Of a stretch of DNA of 64,000 nucleotides, positions 45,459-59,100 are shown piece after piece. The stretch's first letter is position 1. Every line of letters starts with the position of its first letter. A program made the translations under genes and the position numbers. This DNA comes from Hirudinaria manillensis. Its lineage: Eukaryota > Annelida > Clitellata > Hirudinida > Hirudinidae. Under the pieces are notes generated by a model. That model saw only the letters and a list, made by a program, of their open reading frames with translations. It was not told where the DNA came from and searched no databases. The stretch is from assembly GCA_034509925.1 (NCBI GenBank), contig CM067531.1, positions 6,157,319-6,221,318 of the forward strand, written 5' to 3'.

Positions 45459-48400
45459 TCAGTCATCGTCAACTTCTATAAACATGGTGCTGTAAACTTT
45501 TTTCAGGCACTTCTTTTCAGCAAGAACCGTGATTTCTTCATTTGCTTTGTTTCTTATATTCTCCGGGGCTCTGTACCTGGAACGAATGATTAGTTAAAAA
45601 ATTAAGGGATCTGAACTTAAGCCTTGCTGCTGGTTAAAGATGAATATTACGTTATTTCGCCGTTATGGTCAACACTGAAATCGTTGGACGACTGCTTTAT
45701 GATTAAGTAATTAACTGGTGGTTCGAGACTGATGTGCTTCGAGAAGTTGTATCTGCTGATTTCTCCTTTCCTCACTTTCCACGATATCTTTGTTCCGTTT
45801 ATTACTTCCTCTGAAATGTATTCGCAAATGCAGAAAGCATTCAAAAGCTATAAATGCATCATAACTACAAGCAATGCAATTGACATTGTAACAAATTTAT
45901 TTTTAAGCAGGCCCAACGCCTAACCATGGCAATTATCGTCTCTGTTGGCATCTTCAGGTATTTGTATCGCGTACAAACTTTCAAGAACATCGTTCGAGCA
46001 TTTGGATTTGGCCATCAGGCGGATTTGACAATTCGCTTTTTTGCACTTTTTGACCGAACCGAGCACTGCAGGCCCATCGTTTGAAAGTCCAAGTAGAGTT
46101 GGACACGACTCATCCATCCACGCGACATCAAATTGGAAACCACATTCGAAATGCGGAACGACTTCAATCAATTTCCTTCCAGTTACGTTGCAACTTTCCA
46201 AGTTTAAGTTTCCACCCATTGGAGAGAGTGAAAATTCCGGAAGAACTGGAAAATAAAGATCATCGGTCACTTGACATTGCGGCGAACTCTTCGAAAATGT
46301 ACTCACCTCGCGGAATGAATGATTCCTTAGAGATTCTCGGAGAACAAATTTCACAACAATCTCCTGGGTTGACTTCGTTGTCATAGAAACACATTCCGTT
46401 GATAGCACAAGTGTTATCCTAAAAAAAATAATAACATTTGCTCGGTGATAGACGACGACGCTACCGGCAGAAGCAGGGAATTCCTGTCCGAAACCCACCT
46501 TCAACGAACATCGAAGACCTTCCTCGTCCAAAAAGCAACCTGAACATTTGGAATCAAAAACTGCAACATCTCCGAGAGAATGCGAAAATGATTTTTCTGT
46601 TATGATTACGTTCAAGTGAAACTTTTTAAATGGACCCGAAATGATTGGAAAGGGGCACACGATTTTCTCGAAAGTTACAAATATCGACGTCACATTGAAA
46701 TCCTTTGTTGGGGCGTCCACCTGATAATAAGATTATTATGCATTATTAAACATAATAAACATCAACAAACATATTAAGCATATTATTCAAGAGCAATAAG
46801 GAAACGTTAAGTATAAAGCTATAAGTATTTTCAAAGAATTACGGAAATTCAGTTTCTGCCCCTCAAAGTTACTGTAATGGTTGATACCATTCAAATTACT
46901 GGCTTCAAAAGCTCCAAGTTGAACTGTGAACACTGACCAGTCGAAAAACTAATTTCAAACCCACATACACCTTGGTGACCAACTACACCCTCAGTTCACC
47001 CTCGGTACAAAGCCTTTATTTACTATGTGGCTCAAAGACAGCTTAGTAAACCTACAGAGAACGCGGCGAAATAGCGGATAAGTGGCAGGCACTGAAACTC
47101 ACTGCCAGCGAGTGAGCTTTTACCAGTCACATATCCAAGGACCTTCCAGCTAGCTAGCCTTGCTGGCAGCCGGCTGTCATATGGCCATTCTGGCCGCTGG
47201 CTATTACAGGATAGCCACCGATTTCTAGTTTACGACTATACGGTATTTTGGTGTAAAACTAATTCTCGTTTACTCCGTTATCCACTAATGTATAATCTTA
47301 TAAGATTGATTAAATTGTACAACGAATATTTGAATGCTTTTTTATCTACTAGCCAAACTTTGAAGTAAAATACAAACCTCGGCAAAATTGCACGTGATTT
47401 TGTCAGTCTTCAGAAAGTTGCTTCCCGGGACTGATATGTTGTGGCAGTTCATGCGAAGGTCACACAATCTTCCACTCGTCACGCGGAGATTCTGTAAAAA
47501 AAAATCGCTCAGTAAAATATTGATCAATTCAAGGTTATAGAGCAACATTCTTTTTTAATCAGAAATAAATTAAAATTAAATTGCTGATTTTATACGGTGC
47601 TCCATCCAGTCATCTAAAGACGTTTATATATCATTCCTCCTCCAGTAGTAAATATTTGTAATTGGAAATAGGATGCAATGCAAGGCGAAATTACATAAAA
47701 ATTCTAAGAAATGACAAGTGCCTTTGGAATTGTTGAAGAATCGATGGAGCAATCTGCCCCTTCAAATCCCTTGAAACAATCGCAACGTCTGTTAATGCAC
47801 TTTCCTTGATTCGAGCAGGAATTAGGACAAATTCCTTTTAAGAGCTCCTCGGCTTCTGAATTGTCTGCTTTTTGCGATGAAACTACTGTGGGTTGCCACA
47901 GTGACGTGTTGAGGTAAATCTTGTTGACGCACTTCGACACGAAAGGTTCAAGGGATGACTTCAACCAATCGTAGCCGCCAGAAACCTGAACGTGATTTGC
48001 CATGAAGTGAATAATGATATCGACCTAAATATACTTCATTCTCGCCTGAATATAACAAGCGGACAAAGTGGATCAAAAACAATGTGAGCTATTCGATAAT
48101 TTACGAGAATAATGATTAATAATTGCCAAGTAAGTTACTTTGACATCCGTAACACAGGAATGTTGAAAGTTCTTCATTTCTTTGTCGGTGAACAAAGACA
48201 AGCAGTTGATTGCGGCTTCGTTTTGGTAAATTGCTTGGCTACACTTTTTTATAGCATCGCTTTCAGTAATTCCCGTGGCTGTTGGCCATTCTGGTAACTA
48301 TTGGATTAAATACACTAAATGTTTATTTCTTTAGTTCAATGTGTGAACATTACCTTGCTTATGATTTGTAACTGAAGTTCACTGATTACAACGCCATTTG

Positions 48401-51400
48401 AGTTAGAGGCGCTCCCGTTTATAGGCGCTGTGTTGCAAACACGGCATATTAGGTCTCTTTACATACTATAATAATATTACAATACGATGTATACATTAAT
48501 CGCTTGAATGCAGGAAAGCATTCAACCGATTCGGCCCCATTAACGTCCATTACATAACTAGATTATTTAGGACTATGTTCCAGCGAAGGGATTCGAAGCC
48601 ATGCTGCCATCGCGCTATCGCGAATCGCACGCCGACCATTTAAATGTCGCCGCCGATGGTCAATACCGTTTAGCGCTGTCTCTCAGAGGCGCTTAAAAAG
48701 TCTCGACAATCTTCGTTATGAACGGGACTATAAACCCATCATCGTCGTCGTCGTCGTCGTCATCATTATCAGGAGCATTTATGACGGCGCAGGCTTGGTA
48801 TCACCTAAAGTACTAGCTGTGCTATTCGGCCATTCTGTAAATATTTCTCACCTTCCCGTGGAAAGTTTCGTTGTAAACAAAGTGTGAATCAAAGTAATCA
48901 TCGAATTCATTGTCATCGAGCCCCCTCTTCCTTCTCCTTGACCTCATTCCTGATAGAACGATGTCCAGTGTTTTGTCGACGCCATCTTCCTGTTCGGCCC
49001 TGGATTCCGGATTAAAGATTTCTTTCTGGTAATCGCACGTGACTTGAGAAGATTTGCCACTTCGTCGACAAGTACAAAACTTTTCGTCCTTCAAAATTCT
49101 GGCTTCCTTCCATGCCAAGTTAACTTTATCTCCAAAAAGTGAATTTTCCGGCTTCACTCTGCAGTGGATGTTCGTAAATAATGTTTAGGAAAGTGATAAT
49201 TACATAATTTATTTGACTCCAAATAATTCATATAGAAGAGATGCTTGTAAACAAACCTCCACTCCTCTGCAAATCGGCAAACGTCTTGATCATCTCCGCA
49301 GGCAGAATCGTGTCTCGAAGTTAAAATCGTTTTCCCATCTGACATCGTGAAGTCGTTCGAAGACTTTCCATCAAATGTTCCGCACAAACCCAACGTTGAT
49401 TTGTAGTCATCACTTGAGGCATAAAAATCTATCCTGACCCATTTCTCGCCGACGTCGAAGTTCAGGTAGGAACCGGTTGGAGTGTGGATCTGAAGTGTCA
49501 ATCATTGGTTCATGAATTGGTGCTCGATGTTCGGATGGCATTTCGCAGAGTACCGTGTACTTCCTGCCGTCGTTGTGTTCGAAAATTCGCAGTCCCCTGA
49601 CAAACGAAGCTCCCTGTTCTAAGGCATGTTTGTGGAGAGTGTTCCATCCTTCAGGGAAACTTTCTCCGAAGGCCACGTTACGCTTGCGTCTGAGGCAGCG
49701 ATCGACAACGATGACGTCGTCGTTAACAGCCACTGCGAGTCCACAGTTGCAGGTGGCAGTGCCTTCACATCTCTCCAATCTCACGTGAATCTGTTATAAA
49801 AAATGCTTCTGTTACAAAAAATGGATTTGTTGTCGGTGTTCTGGTGGCTCGGAATCGTATCTATGAAGTGCAGTATCTGCAGTGAACATTTGAGGTACAG
49901 TTGTCCGGTGGTGATTTTTGGTAATGTTCAGAAAACTGAACTTCTTACCTGGTTTATCGTTTCGATACCCAAGATATTTAATAAATTATACTAGTGATTT
50001 GTTTGTCATTCACATTATTTTTCATGACTTCCAATTCAAAATTGCTTAATTTGGAAAAATTTCTAATCAAGAAAATATTGAATCAATTATTTCTTGGATA
50101 AGTCATAAAAGAAGCCAAACAAACACATGCAATCCATTAATTGACGTTGGAAGAATCAAGGAGCTCGCTCGAAGAATCAATAAATATGTTACTTAAGTGA
50201 AAATGTACTTCTATCAAAAACAACATGACAGAATGACAGAAATTTCTGACGAAATTTGTTTACTTTTGGAAATATTCGTTAACCATTTAAGATAATTTAA
50301 TTACTGCGTGCTAAACACTGTTTACACAGAATTTAATCGAGCATGGCTGGGCGAAAATAATTAAATTATAAACGTCGATATTAGCCTGAGTAAATTTCAG
50401 TTTCATTTTAAATTCTTTCAGACTTTTAAATCAGTGGTCGGCAATCTAAGGCACGGTGCAAAACATGTCATGCGGAGTGATTTTCAATAGCACACGGACG
50501 GCCAAAAGCTTAGTAAATAATTTACAAAACTTGGAAGGCAGATTAAAACAGCTTAGGGTGTGTTAGGGACCTAATTTATTATCTCGAACATGCTAGTGTT
50601 GAATGCTGAACATCCAAAAGCCTGTTAAATTAAGCTGAAATTGTCCAAAAACATTTACGAGCCCGACATCTATAATAAATGACAATTAACCAAGAATGTG
50701 CGAGGCCTGCATTAAATTACACAAATCAATTAAATAGTAATGTTGGATAATTTATGCTACTATATGCCTTATATATATTTTATTTTATTTTATTTTATTT
50801 TATTTTACACAAAGAGATCGAAGGGGCGAATCCACTAAGACGATCACTAGAACGAAAATAAGGATTTCCAACGTTCCGGCATAAAAAGTTAAAGGAAAAA
50901 TAAAAATTCAATAGTGATTATAAATTAGGGTTCTTTGATCTTAAGTTATTTATTGAAACGTTTATTCACGAGTTGCCGAATTGCTTACTGTTGAGGAATT
51001 GACAATGTGGGCCGGCAGAGGGCTCCAGGGTTTAATAACGTGGTTGCATATATTACATATGTATACGAAAACCTAGAGAAGGAAAGAGTGACTATCATTG
51101 AAGCAGGTTATTGGCATGCTGAACAAATTAGAAATAAAACTTTGATGCATTGTTATCAAACGTTTTCCACCCCTGTTTTATACCATAGTTAAGCTAATGA
51201 TAGACTTCTAGACCGAAACTAATCGTTTGTAGGTTGTCAATGAAAATTATAAAGTTAAATATGAAAGCATTCAAAACACTGCAAGCGGATCTTCGTATAA
51301 CAACTGTAGCAGACACTATTGCAAGAACAAGTGAAAAAGATGATGAAAAATGAAATATGATTATAAATGTTATTGAAGATATTATTAGAAATAAGATTTA

Positions 51401-54400
51401 AATTATTCTTGTGATTATTTTGTACTATTTTTAAACCATTTATTTTCTCGAACGCAAAACGTTGTCAACAAAAAACAAGAAAAAAATACTTTTCCGAATA
51501 TTGCTAATAGACCACCTAGGCTCGAGAGCGATGGAACGAGAATCATTATATGGTAATGATTATCATAATCATCGTCGTCATCATCATCACCCCTATCATC
51601 ATCGTCGTCGTCTTCATAATCACTACTTTATGTTCATTTTGCTTGTTACATAGAATTTTATATTTGAAAGATTATTGTTTAATAACCTTCATTTGGTACT
51701 TGGTGTTCTGATAGAGAACAAATTCTCCCTCGAGGTAGACATGGTACTGCCTGAAATTAAAAAAGCAATTGAGATTTCAATCGAGCAACGTTGAAAGCGA
51801 TTGCTTCCAGAACTAACAGTCCATCGAATGTTATGAGATGCGGATCTCCGTACGACTGGCAAACTCCAGTCATGGCATCGGAGGTGATGATTTCCACGTT
51901 CGGCAGACGATAGTCGTTCCACATTTGTGAGGCTACCGTGGTGAAAATCGGTTTGAATTCCACGATCATCCTTTTGTTTCCATCTCTCCTAAAATCCCTG
52001 ACGGCTTTGACGCTAATGTTGTGAACTTCTTTCCAATTGCTCGAATTTATTTCCACCGAACAATCTCCGAAAACAGCCTGCTGATCTGTGAGTACCGAAG
52101 AGTCGTTGTCATTGGAAACGTCGATGGGTGGATGGGTGGGTGGGTGATGGACGGACAGAAGGAAGGACTCGTATGATGTTGAAAATAGAATTAAGGTTAG
52201 AGTAAGTCTTTATAGGTTGGTGGAATTAATGATTGGAATAACGAGTCGTCATTGTTAATTTTCATCAACATCATCATCATTATCATCATCGTCATTGAAG
52301 TGGGATGGTTAATTTCTTCACAAAACGAATGAACAATAAAAAATATAAAAAAAAACCCAGGTAGTAAAGGTCGTCTTCGTGTCCTGGATTGTAGTCGACC
52401 TCGACGGTAATTTTGCAGACTTCGCTGAACTCAGGATAACATTTTATGGGGACAGTTGACTGCAGTTGAATTTCAGCAGTTTCTCCCGATTCGCTGACGT
52501 TCACAACTCGATGCAAAACCTTCAAACGATTCTCCGTTCGGTTACCTTTCGGTTATCATGTATTTATTCGCAATTATTAAAGCCATTTTCTTTTATCCAA
52601 ATAAATTAGTCATCGGAATAAACATTGAACATTATGAAACTTTGCATTTAATATTAAAGTACCGACAAAACAACTTTCGCGTTTTGCTTACCTTAATTCC
52701 TGCGAAATACTTTTTACTTTCAACTGCTTTGCTGGGAACTCCAGTTCCATTCTTCCATTTGGCACGAACTCGGCAGAAGATCTACCATTCAAAGAACAAC
52801 TCGCTGCTTACTTTTTCAGAAGAAATAAGCGAATGAAAAGAATACCATTAAATATTAAAATAGCAGAATAAATATGAAAAATATCAGAATTAGGACAGTA
52901 AAATCTCACGGTTGAACCCATCCTAGTGATCCACCTTCCTTCCGTCAGTTCAGATCTTCTCCTCTCAAACAGTTCGTCGGTCCAAATTGGCTTCTCGTAG
53001 CCATTCACGTCAGTTGATTTATCACCTTATTTCAGAATTAATCTTTTAAACTTCTTAATTCAAATATGATAATTTAATAAAATTCACGTTAATCGATATT
53101 TCATCGGATATTGCATCAGCCGGGCAAGTTTTCAGTGATCCTTGTAGAGAAACATAGCAGCATTCAATAATTGCTTCTTGTTTCATTACAACTGGCTGGT
53201 TTGTCAGAACACGTCCGCTTACTACGTCAATGCATTAGCGAAGGAATTGCCTATAATTAATTTCATTAGCTTCTACTTTAATTAAAACGTTTTATTTCTT
53301 ACGATTCGAATATTGGTTTTGGTAGCGTATAGATAGGACATATTCATGTTACACGTGAATAGGTATGACATACATTTAGGTATATAGGTTATAGGTAAGG
53401 CATTCAAAAGATATGACAACGAAATTCAATTGTAAAAGTGTTGCAAACCTGCAACGTACCAATCCACCAAAAGCATTGAATCACTCGGAATGGCTCCTTT
53501 GTAATGGCAGAAGAACTTCACTGTCGTGTCGTCAGAACTTGGTGTCAGAGACACCTTTCCATTCAGAAATGGAAAGTTGGCTGAAAAGATTTATAAAACA
53601 TTATTTAATTTATTATATTCAACGGTAATTAGTTATATTTCTCGTAATAATATTAACCGTATCGCTTATTAAGCAGAAATTATATTTTAGAATCACAATT
53701 AGAAAGTTGTGAGCATTCAATTCACTTGTGCAGTGGGGAGTGAATCCTGTTGCAGAATTCGTTCCTTCAGGACAGGGTGCTTCCTCGCCTTAAATCATTT
53801 GAAATAATCGAATAACACTCGTAACACGATAGGCACGTACAACGTGTATCATGTACTGTTGGAAATGAAAGCTTTTTTCAAAACGAAACTTTAAATTAAG
53901 CCTCCTTGATGTTGGAAAATGGCTATTGGATATATTTTTCAAGCTTTTATGTGCTATTAGATCGACAATTAATTAAACAATAAATTAATTTAAAACTATC
54001 ATTAAAAAAGTCTTAAAAACCGACAAGTTTGTCCTCTAAAAGTATTAAAGTTAACGGTGGAAATGAATTACCTGCACAATAAGACATGTAGCAACGCGGT
54101 GGACTGATGAGTTGGTAGACAAAGAAGTCGACGCAGTTGACCACTTTGATGGTCCAACTGGTCGAGCAACAACTGCCCTCGTTGGCACAAACCGTTCTCA
54201 CGCTCTCCTCGTAAGGGCGTCTCGGGTGAGGTTCTGATGGAATTAGGTCCGTGAAAATTTTATAATCATTAATCTTGAAAGCGTGGTTGCAAATATTTAG
54301 TTCATTGAAGTCAATCGTCTCGTGCATTGGGGCTTTCAGCCGTCAGAATGTGTTCACCTTTCATGTAGATCGGCCAAATTGTTCCACAACTTCTTATAGG

Positions 54401-54558
54401 AGGACACGTCTCTGGTATAGTTCCACCAGCGTGACTCATGAAGCGAATCCAACGCGATGAAATGCCTCTGTCGCACAAAGGACTCAACATTGGTTCCACA
54501 ACGTTCCCAGTTCTCCTTGCCAGACTTGAAATTGTGACGTAGTTCAGGCAGGGTTGGT
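45459..54558 (-). CDS. VWDE: VWDE-like secreted protein (D8C, VWD, one EGF domain)
   Basis: Extracellular protein like von Willebrand factor D and EGF domain-containing protein. Exons (minus strand): 54558-54358, 54233-54072, 53788-53726, 53580-53449, 53025-52910, 52781-52692, 52519-52357, 52085-51818, 51750-51687, 49790-49554, 49489-49257, 49158-48852, 47985-47716, 47491-47378, 46720-46499, 46417-46307, 46245-45925, 45810-45651, 45576-45459. Order: a D8C domain (QPCLNYV, LCDRGISSRWIRF, PETCPPIRSCGTIWP), a Cys-rich segment (GSCCSTSWTIKVVNCVDFF, CYMSYCAG), Ig-like linker exons, a VWD domain beginning CQSYGDPHLITFDG and containing STLGLCGTFDGKSSNDF, a spacer with a furin-type site (RRRKR), one EGF module (CPNSCSNQGKCI-RCDCFKGFEGADC), and C-terminal Cys-containing exons. 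Vertebrate VWDE has several EGF modules; only one is seen here. The signal-peptide exon was not found upstream. The 64-bp intron inside VWD is inferred from the frame change. Confidence 0.87.
48405..48745. repeat. Possible small inverted element in a VWDE intron
   Basis: GAGGCGCT-type words occur repeatedly, and CCCGTTTATAG near the left side is roughly mirrored by an inverted ACGGGACTATAAAC near the right side. A TTCGAATCCC-like pol III B-box is visible on the minus strand near 48575, and a (CGT)n run lies at 48740. It could be a short non-autonomous element; I could not define ends or target duplication. Confidence 0.3.
50432..50505 (+). mobile_element. hAT-like terminus
   Basis: CAGTGGTCGGCAATCTAAGG followed by CACGG closely fits the classic hAT end C-A-G-T-G-G-T-C-G-G-C-A-A. 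It lies in an intron of the VWDE gene; the other end was not identified. Confidence 0.55.
50766..50806. repeat. (TTTTA)n simple repeat
   Basis: Several consecutive TTTTA units in the large VWDE intron. Confidence 0.8.
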
Positions 54559-56141
54559 CTGTCAGGGATTTGAAGGGTCATTTTAATCCTCAATGTAATT
54601 TCTTGAAATTCGACAATTCTTGAACAATAATTGAAGTTTATTATATGGTTTTAGCCTTTCATTTATAAATTGAAGCAATTAACTCAAGGTTTAATGCAAT
54701 TAATTTAAAATTAATTTCAAGTTTTAGAATATCTTGATATTTTCAAATAGAGAAATCAAAATTTATTGCGGAAATTTATTACACAACAAAACCATTGAAC
54801 AACAGATGCAAGGACAATCTGCCTAACAAATGTTAGGTGATAATGTTGGTTAAACCATCACGTGGCAATCATTGTTATTATTTTAATTCAATATTAGCTA
54901 AATATGAGTGTTAAGTATAAACTAATGATTGATTTCAAAGGAATTCACCGTAAGAAGGTCCTCCGACCTGCCTCTTCCATTTTCTGTTCCTCACGCAGTT
55001 CAAATATTCTTCTTCCTGCAACATTTTGTTTTCCGATATTTCCTTCTAATTCCTTACTATTTCCGAAGAATTTACTTCATGCTATAGCACTATCGTTCAT
55101 TAAATATTTATTACGTACATATTAATATATATTATTTATATAATATACTTTAAAAACTTACGGTTTCGAATTCTGCTCTCTTGCCTAATGGTTAAAGTAT
55201 TAAAAGGTATTAATCTTTTTATTCGTGAAAATCGTCGTGAACAGTTTTTCGACTCACAAAGTTTAGCGTTGTCTCCCCATACTTGTTGAATGAGAAGGAA
55301 TGCTGTTTGTTCAAATAGTTGATAATTGAATTACAACATGGCATTGACAGTCGAACTTACTTTCCACTCATCCATACTCCTCCATCTATTCAATCCATCA
55401 ATCACTTAAACGGATACTTAGTATTCTCCGGCATTCAACTTAAGTCAAACTTTATTAAATTATTATTTATGAAAAATACTTTAATTAAGAACCAATAATT
55501 AATAACCCGCAAGTGGAAGAAAATAATTCATGTTGACCACAGAAATACCGGCCTAAGTTGTAAGTAGGCTGATTGCACAACAACCAACGATGATGCAACG
55601 GCAGCCTTTTATGCGAGAAGTCGTGGCAGCTTCCGACTTTCCTGAGACGATCGCCGATGGCATTTGACATCTATTCGAAAATATTAAATATGGCCTTAAA
55701 ATAGAAGCAATTTTCTAGCTGATCGAAGGAATATTCTGGAAGAAAAAGCTCTGTTTTGTCGCTCACATCCTTGTTCGACGGCAGAAAATTTTCCTAATTC
55801 AGAGACGAATTCCTCTTGCGTCAAAAGCATAATTTGCTTGGCCCGCGTCATCGGCACTTTAATTGACATTAATTGAGGGGGCCGCACGTTTCTACGCCAC
55901 AACTCGGCACAAAACCATCCCCGTGTCTCATATTTGTGGCGAGAACATGGTGAAAGATTATGAAGGGTTGTCAGCTAACTAGCAAAACGAAGGCAAAGTT
56001 TGTAAACGAAAACCAAAGTCCTCCAGGACCTATTTATTTATTGATTCAATTTAGGATTTAACCCTTTCAATTCCCTGCAACACTTCAGTGTCCATTAAAC
56101 TTTAAGTTCTGAACTTTAATCGAGTGACGTTGAATTTGAAA
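54559..56141. other. Gap between VWDE and TCF25
   Basis: Should include the unseen first exon(s) of VWDE with its signal peptide and the VWDE promoter (minus strand). Two minus-strand frames of 61 and 68 codons near 55485-55902 have no recognisable motif and I do not call them. Confidence 0.35.
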
Positions 56142-59100
56142 TCAAATATCAAAATCATCTTCCCATTCCTCGTCTTGATCTTCATCACGATCCTCGTTCG
56201 TCGGGGGAACGTACGTCATGGAGTGCAGAAGACCTCTCAGGCCGTCCATGAAGGCTCCGACCGTCCTCATCACTTCGGCTCCTCCCTCGTTATCTCCGGT
56301 CCTCGCGTCCTTGGATTTAAAAATTAATTTCGTTTAAATAATTGCTTAACAATTGCTTAATTGCTTATTGTAATTAATTGACGTGAATCGTAGGAATTAA
56401 TTAAAGCCGGGTGACGAACGGGTCCGAGTTAAAATGTGAGTCGGCGCGCGAATAGACGAAACGGAATAATTACGTTCAGATTAAAGGAAGGAAGGAGCGA
56501 TTGCAGAAAAACAGATGGCAGAGACGATCCCCCTGCTTGATTTCTTCCTAACGACCTGCAATTACATGAATTGGCATTTAATTTGATTGGTCGCGTAATC
56601 GGAATCGAGAGGCAAGCGACGACAAATCGGATGCAGTCGTTTCGATCCTCGGACGGTACGAACCCGTTCGCAGTCTCGTACGACGAAGTGGAGTTCAGAG
56701 GAGGCAAAGGATCGTAATGCGTGATGGACTGGGACGACATGCTCTGTTGGAAGAATAAAAATATCATAAAAATATTTTATGCCGACACGATTACTGCTAA
56801 TTTATTGCATCATTCGTTAAAAAAAATCAGGCAGGAATCTAACGGCAGGAATTTCATAGGAAAGTTCCTTGATGTCAGAAATGATGAGATGTCTGTAGAT
56901 GTTCCTAGGAGTTCCCTTGTATCTTGTAGCTCTGCTGTAATAAAACAAATAGTTTGCTTGTTACAAAAGTATAGCATAAGAGGGTGCTTAATCATGTTTC
57001 CAAAGGCTGATAAGAAAAGCTTGCAATGGTATACAAACATTGATTAAGTCATTATTGATTCAACAATACATCAAGCAGTCAGAACATGTTATTTGCATTT
57101 TTTATAATCTCCTGTTATTAAAATTCTTATTTAACAAAATTCCTTCAAAACATAACTGCCCACATCAGTCCATAAAAAATAACAGACATCTGTCAAGAAT
57201 TATTCTATGCTCACCAGTTGCTGTAACATTCAATCAATTCCTTCTTGTCATCGAGTCGATCCATCAAACGATGCACGTTTCTTTCCATCCACGCCACAAT
57301 CTTTGCATCTTTCCAGCAGGTGAAGGTTCGACAAACGTAAAGTTTGACGAGCAGCTTCAAAGCTTCCGGCCTAAAAACCACACGAAACAAATTAATAAAA
57401 GAGAAACAAAATATTAAAATATAAAATATTAAAGCGCATTTGTTAGAATAAAGAACTGAATTTCTCTTTGAACATTAATCAAAGCATTTGAATTTGTTTT
57501 TAATTAATCAATTTATTTATTTCCACATGAAATATTTTAAGTGCACAGTCACCCAAATATCGTCAGAGCACTATAACAGTGCTGATCCCATCAATATCCA
57601 GGCAATCAAATTTAGAATCAGAAAAAAAATGCATGATAGAATAGATTACAAAAAGTAAAAAATATAAAATAAAACATGAAATCAGTGATTTACACATGTG
57701 AGTTTTAAGAATATTTCTGAATATGGAGACAGTCTCAGATGGCTTTGGAATTAAAAAATAAAACTCACTCGTTGCCTCTACTCTTGAAGTAGTCGTGCTT
57801 TTTGACATCATCATCAGCACTCACATTGCACTTCTCAAGGAGTTGTTGCAGCATACTGGGATACATCAAGAGAGCATCACATAGCTACGTGGGAAATAAG
57901 ACGTATTAATAAAAACTATTAAGATTTATTAAGATTACAGAATAACACGTTTCTTTCAATGAAAGAATAATAAAGACCATGTCGTCGGACTTCTGCAGCA
58001 GTTCGTCGTCTTTTGTTTGCGTTGCGAGATGGAAAAGCGCCAAAGGATAAGAGAAAGCAAAGTTTGGAAGTTGAAACAAGTTCTTGTGGTCGTTAAAGTC
58101 TTGGTAGAATCGGACGAGGAATTCAAACTCCTCTGCTCTCAGTGCATAGAAGTCCAACATCAACATCATCCCCAGCGGGTCCGATTCAGGACTGAGACTG
58201 TAACGAAGATAACGACAACAATCAAAGTTCATCGAATAATTAAAAATTCAGAATTTGCACACATTCTGAGGAGCTTTTAAATATTACGTTTGCCGTGCAA
58301 ACCCAATCGATGCTTGGACTTTACCAAATCGAGAGTTCTATTTAATCGAGAATCCATCCATCCATCCATCCATCCATCATTGTGCCAAAATTCAAAGAAT
58401 GCATAATTAATTAATTCAAAAGTTTCATCAAAAAATGAACCTCAAAATCAGTTTGCAGTATTCAAGAGACGTTCTACAACATCCCTTCCTACCCAGAAAT
58501 GTGAGATATTGAAAAAGAGAGAGATAGAAGCCCCTGTCAAATGTTCAAGGAATGGAAGGTCAGAATTTAATGAACTTAAATACATCACAAATTTAAGATT
58601 AAATACCTGTTTTCTCTCCTGGTATATTCCAACCTGCAATTTCCTTGAGTTAAACTGAACAAAGGATGGAAGCATCTCTCAAAAACATGGACTGCCCTCT
58701 CTGTAATTATAAATCTAGCGATAATAAATGTACAAAATAAACCAACAAATTTATTACAAAACTCTTGACCACAACAAGAATAACTGATAAAGTGAATATA
58801 CACTGATTGCAATCATATAGTTAACATGTTAATGTTGAACACTAGTTACGATAACATCATGAATATGCATTGCTCGGTGATAATATAACAAACCAATCAA
58901 CTGACCAATTATCTCGGTTGCAGTCTCCCAATCCTCACTGAGTTTGCAAATTTCACAGATTTGTAATAAAGTGTCGATGTGGAAAGGATACTGTCTCACA
59001 ATATTCTGTCAGGGAATGCAATGCAATGAGTAATGCTGTATAATAATTGTTATTTTCTAATAACATGGTATGGCATAGTAATGGTAAGCCAAGTATGGCA

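Larger units (their letters stand above)
49791..51686 (-). other. Large VWDE intron with transposon remnants
   Basis: The longest intron of the VWDE gene, about 1.9 kb. It holds the hAT-like terminus at 50432, a (TTTTA)n run near 50770-50805, and a (CAT/CGT)n tract near 51560-51620. No exon was found inside it. Confidence 0.5.

Noticed and set aside
47040..47230. Less AT-rich patch with words such as CTAGCTAG and GGCCATTCTGGCC
   Set aside because: Suggests a foldback element, but I could not define paired arms of useful length.
48560..48660. tRNA-like B-box (TTCGAATCCC on the minus strand)
   Set aside because: No convincing A-box at the right distance and no cloverleaf; kept only as part of a possible small element.
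55485..55902. Two minus-strand frames considered as the VWDE signal-peptide exon
   Set aside because: Neither gives an N-terminal hydrophobic segment in frame with a donor compatible with the D8C exon.
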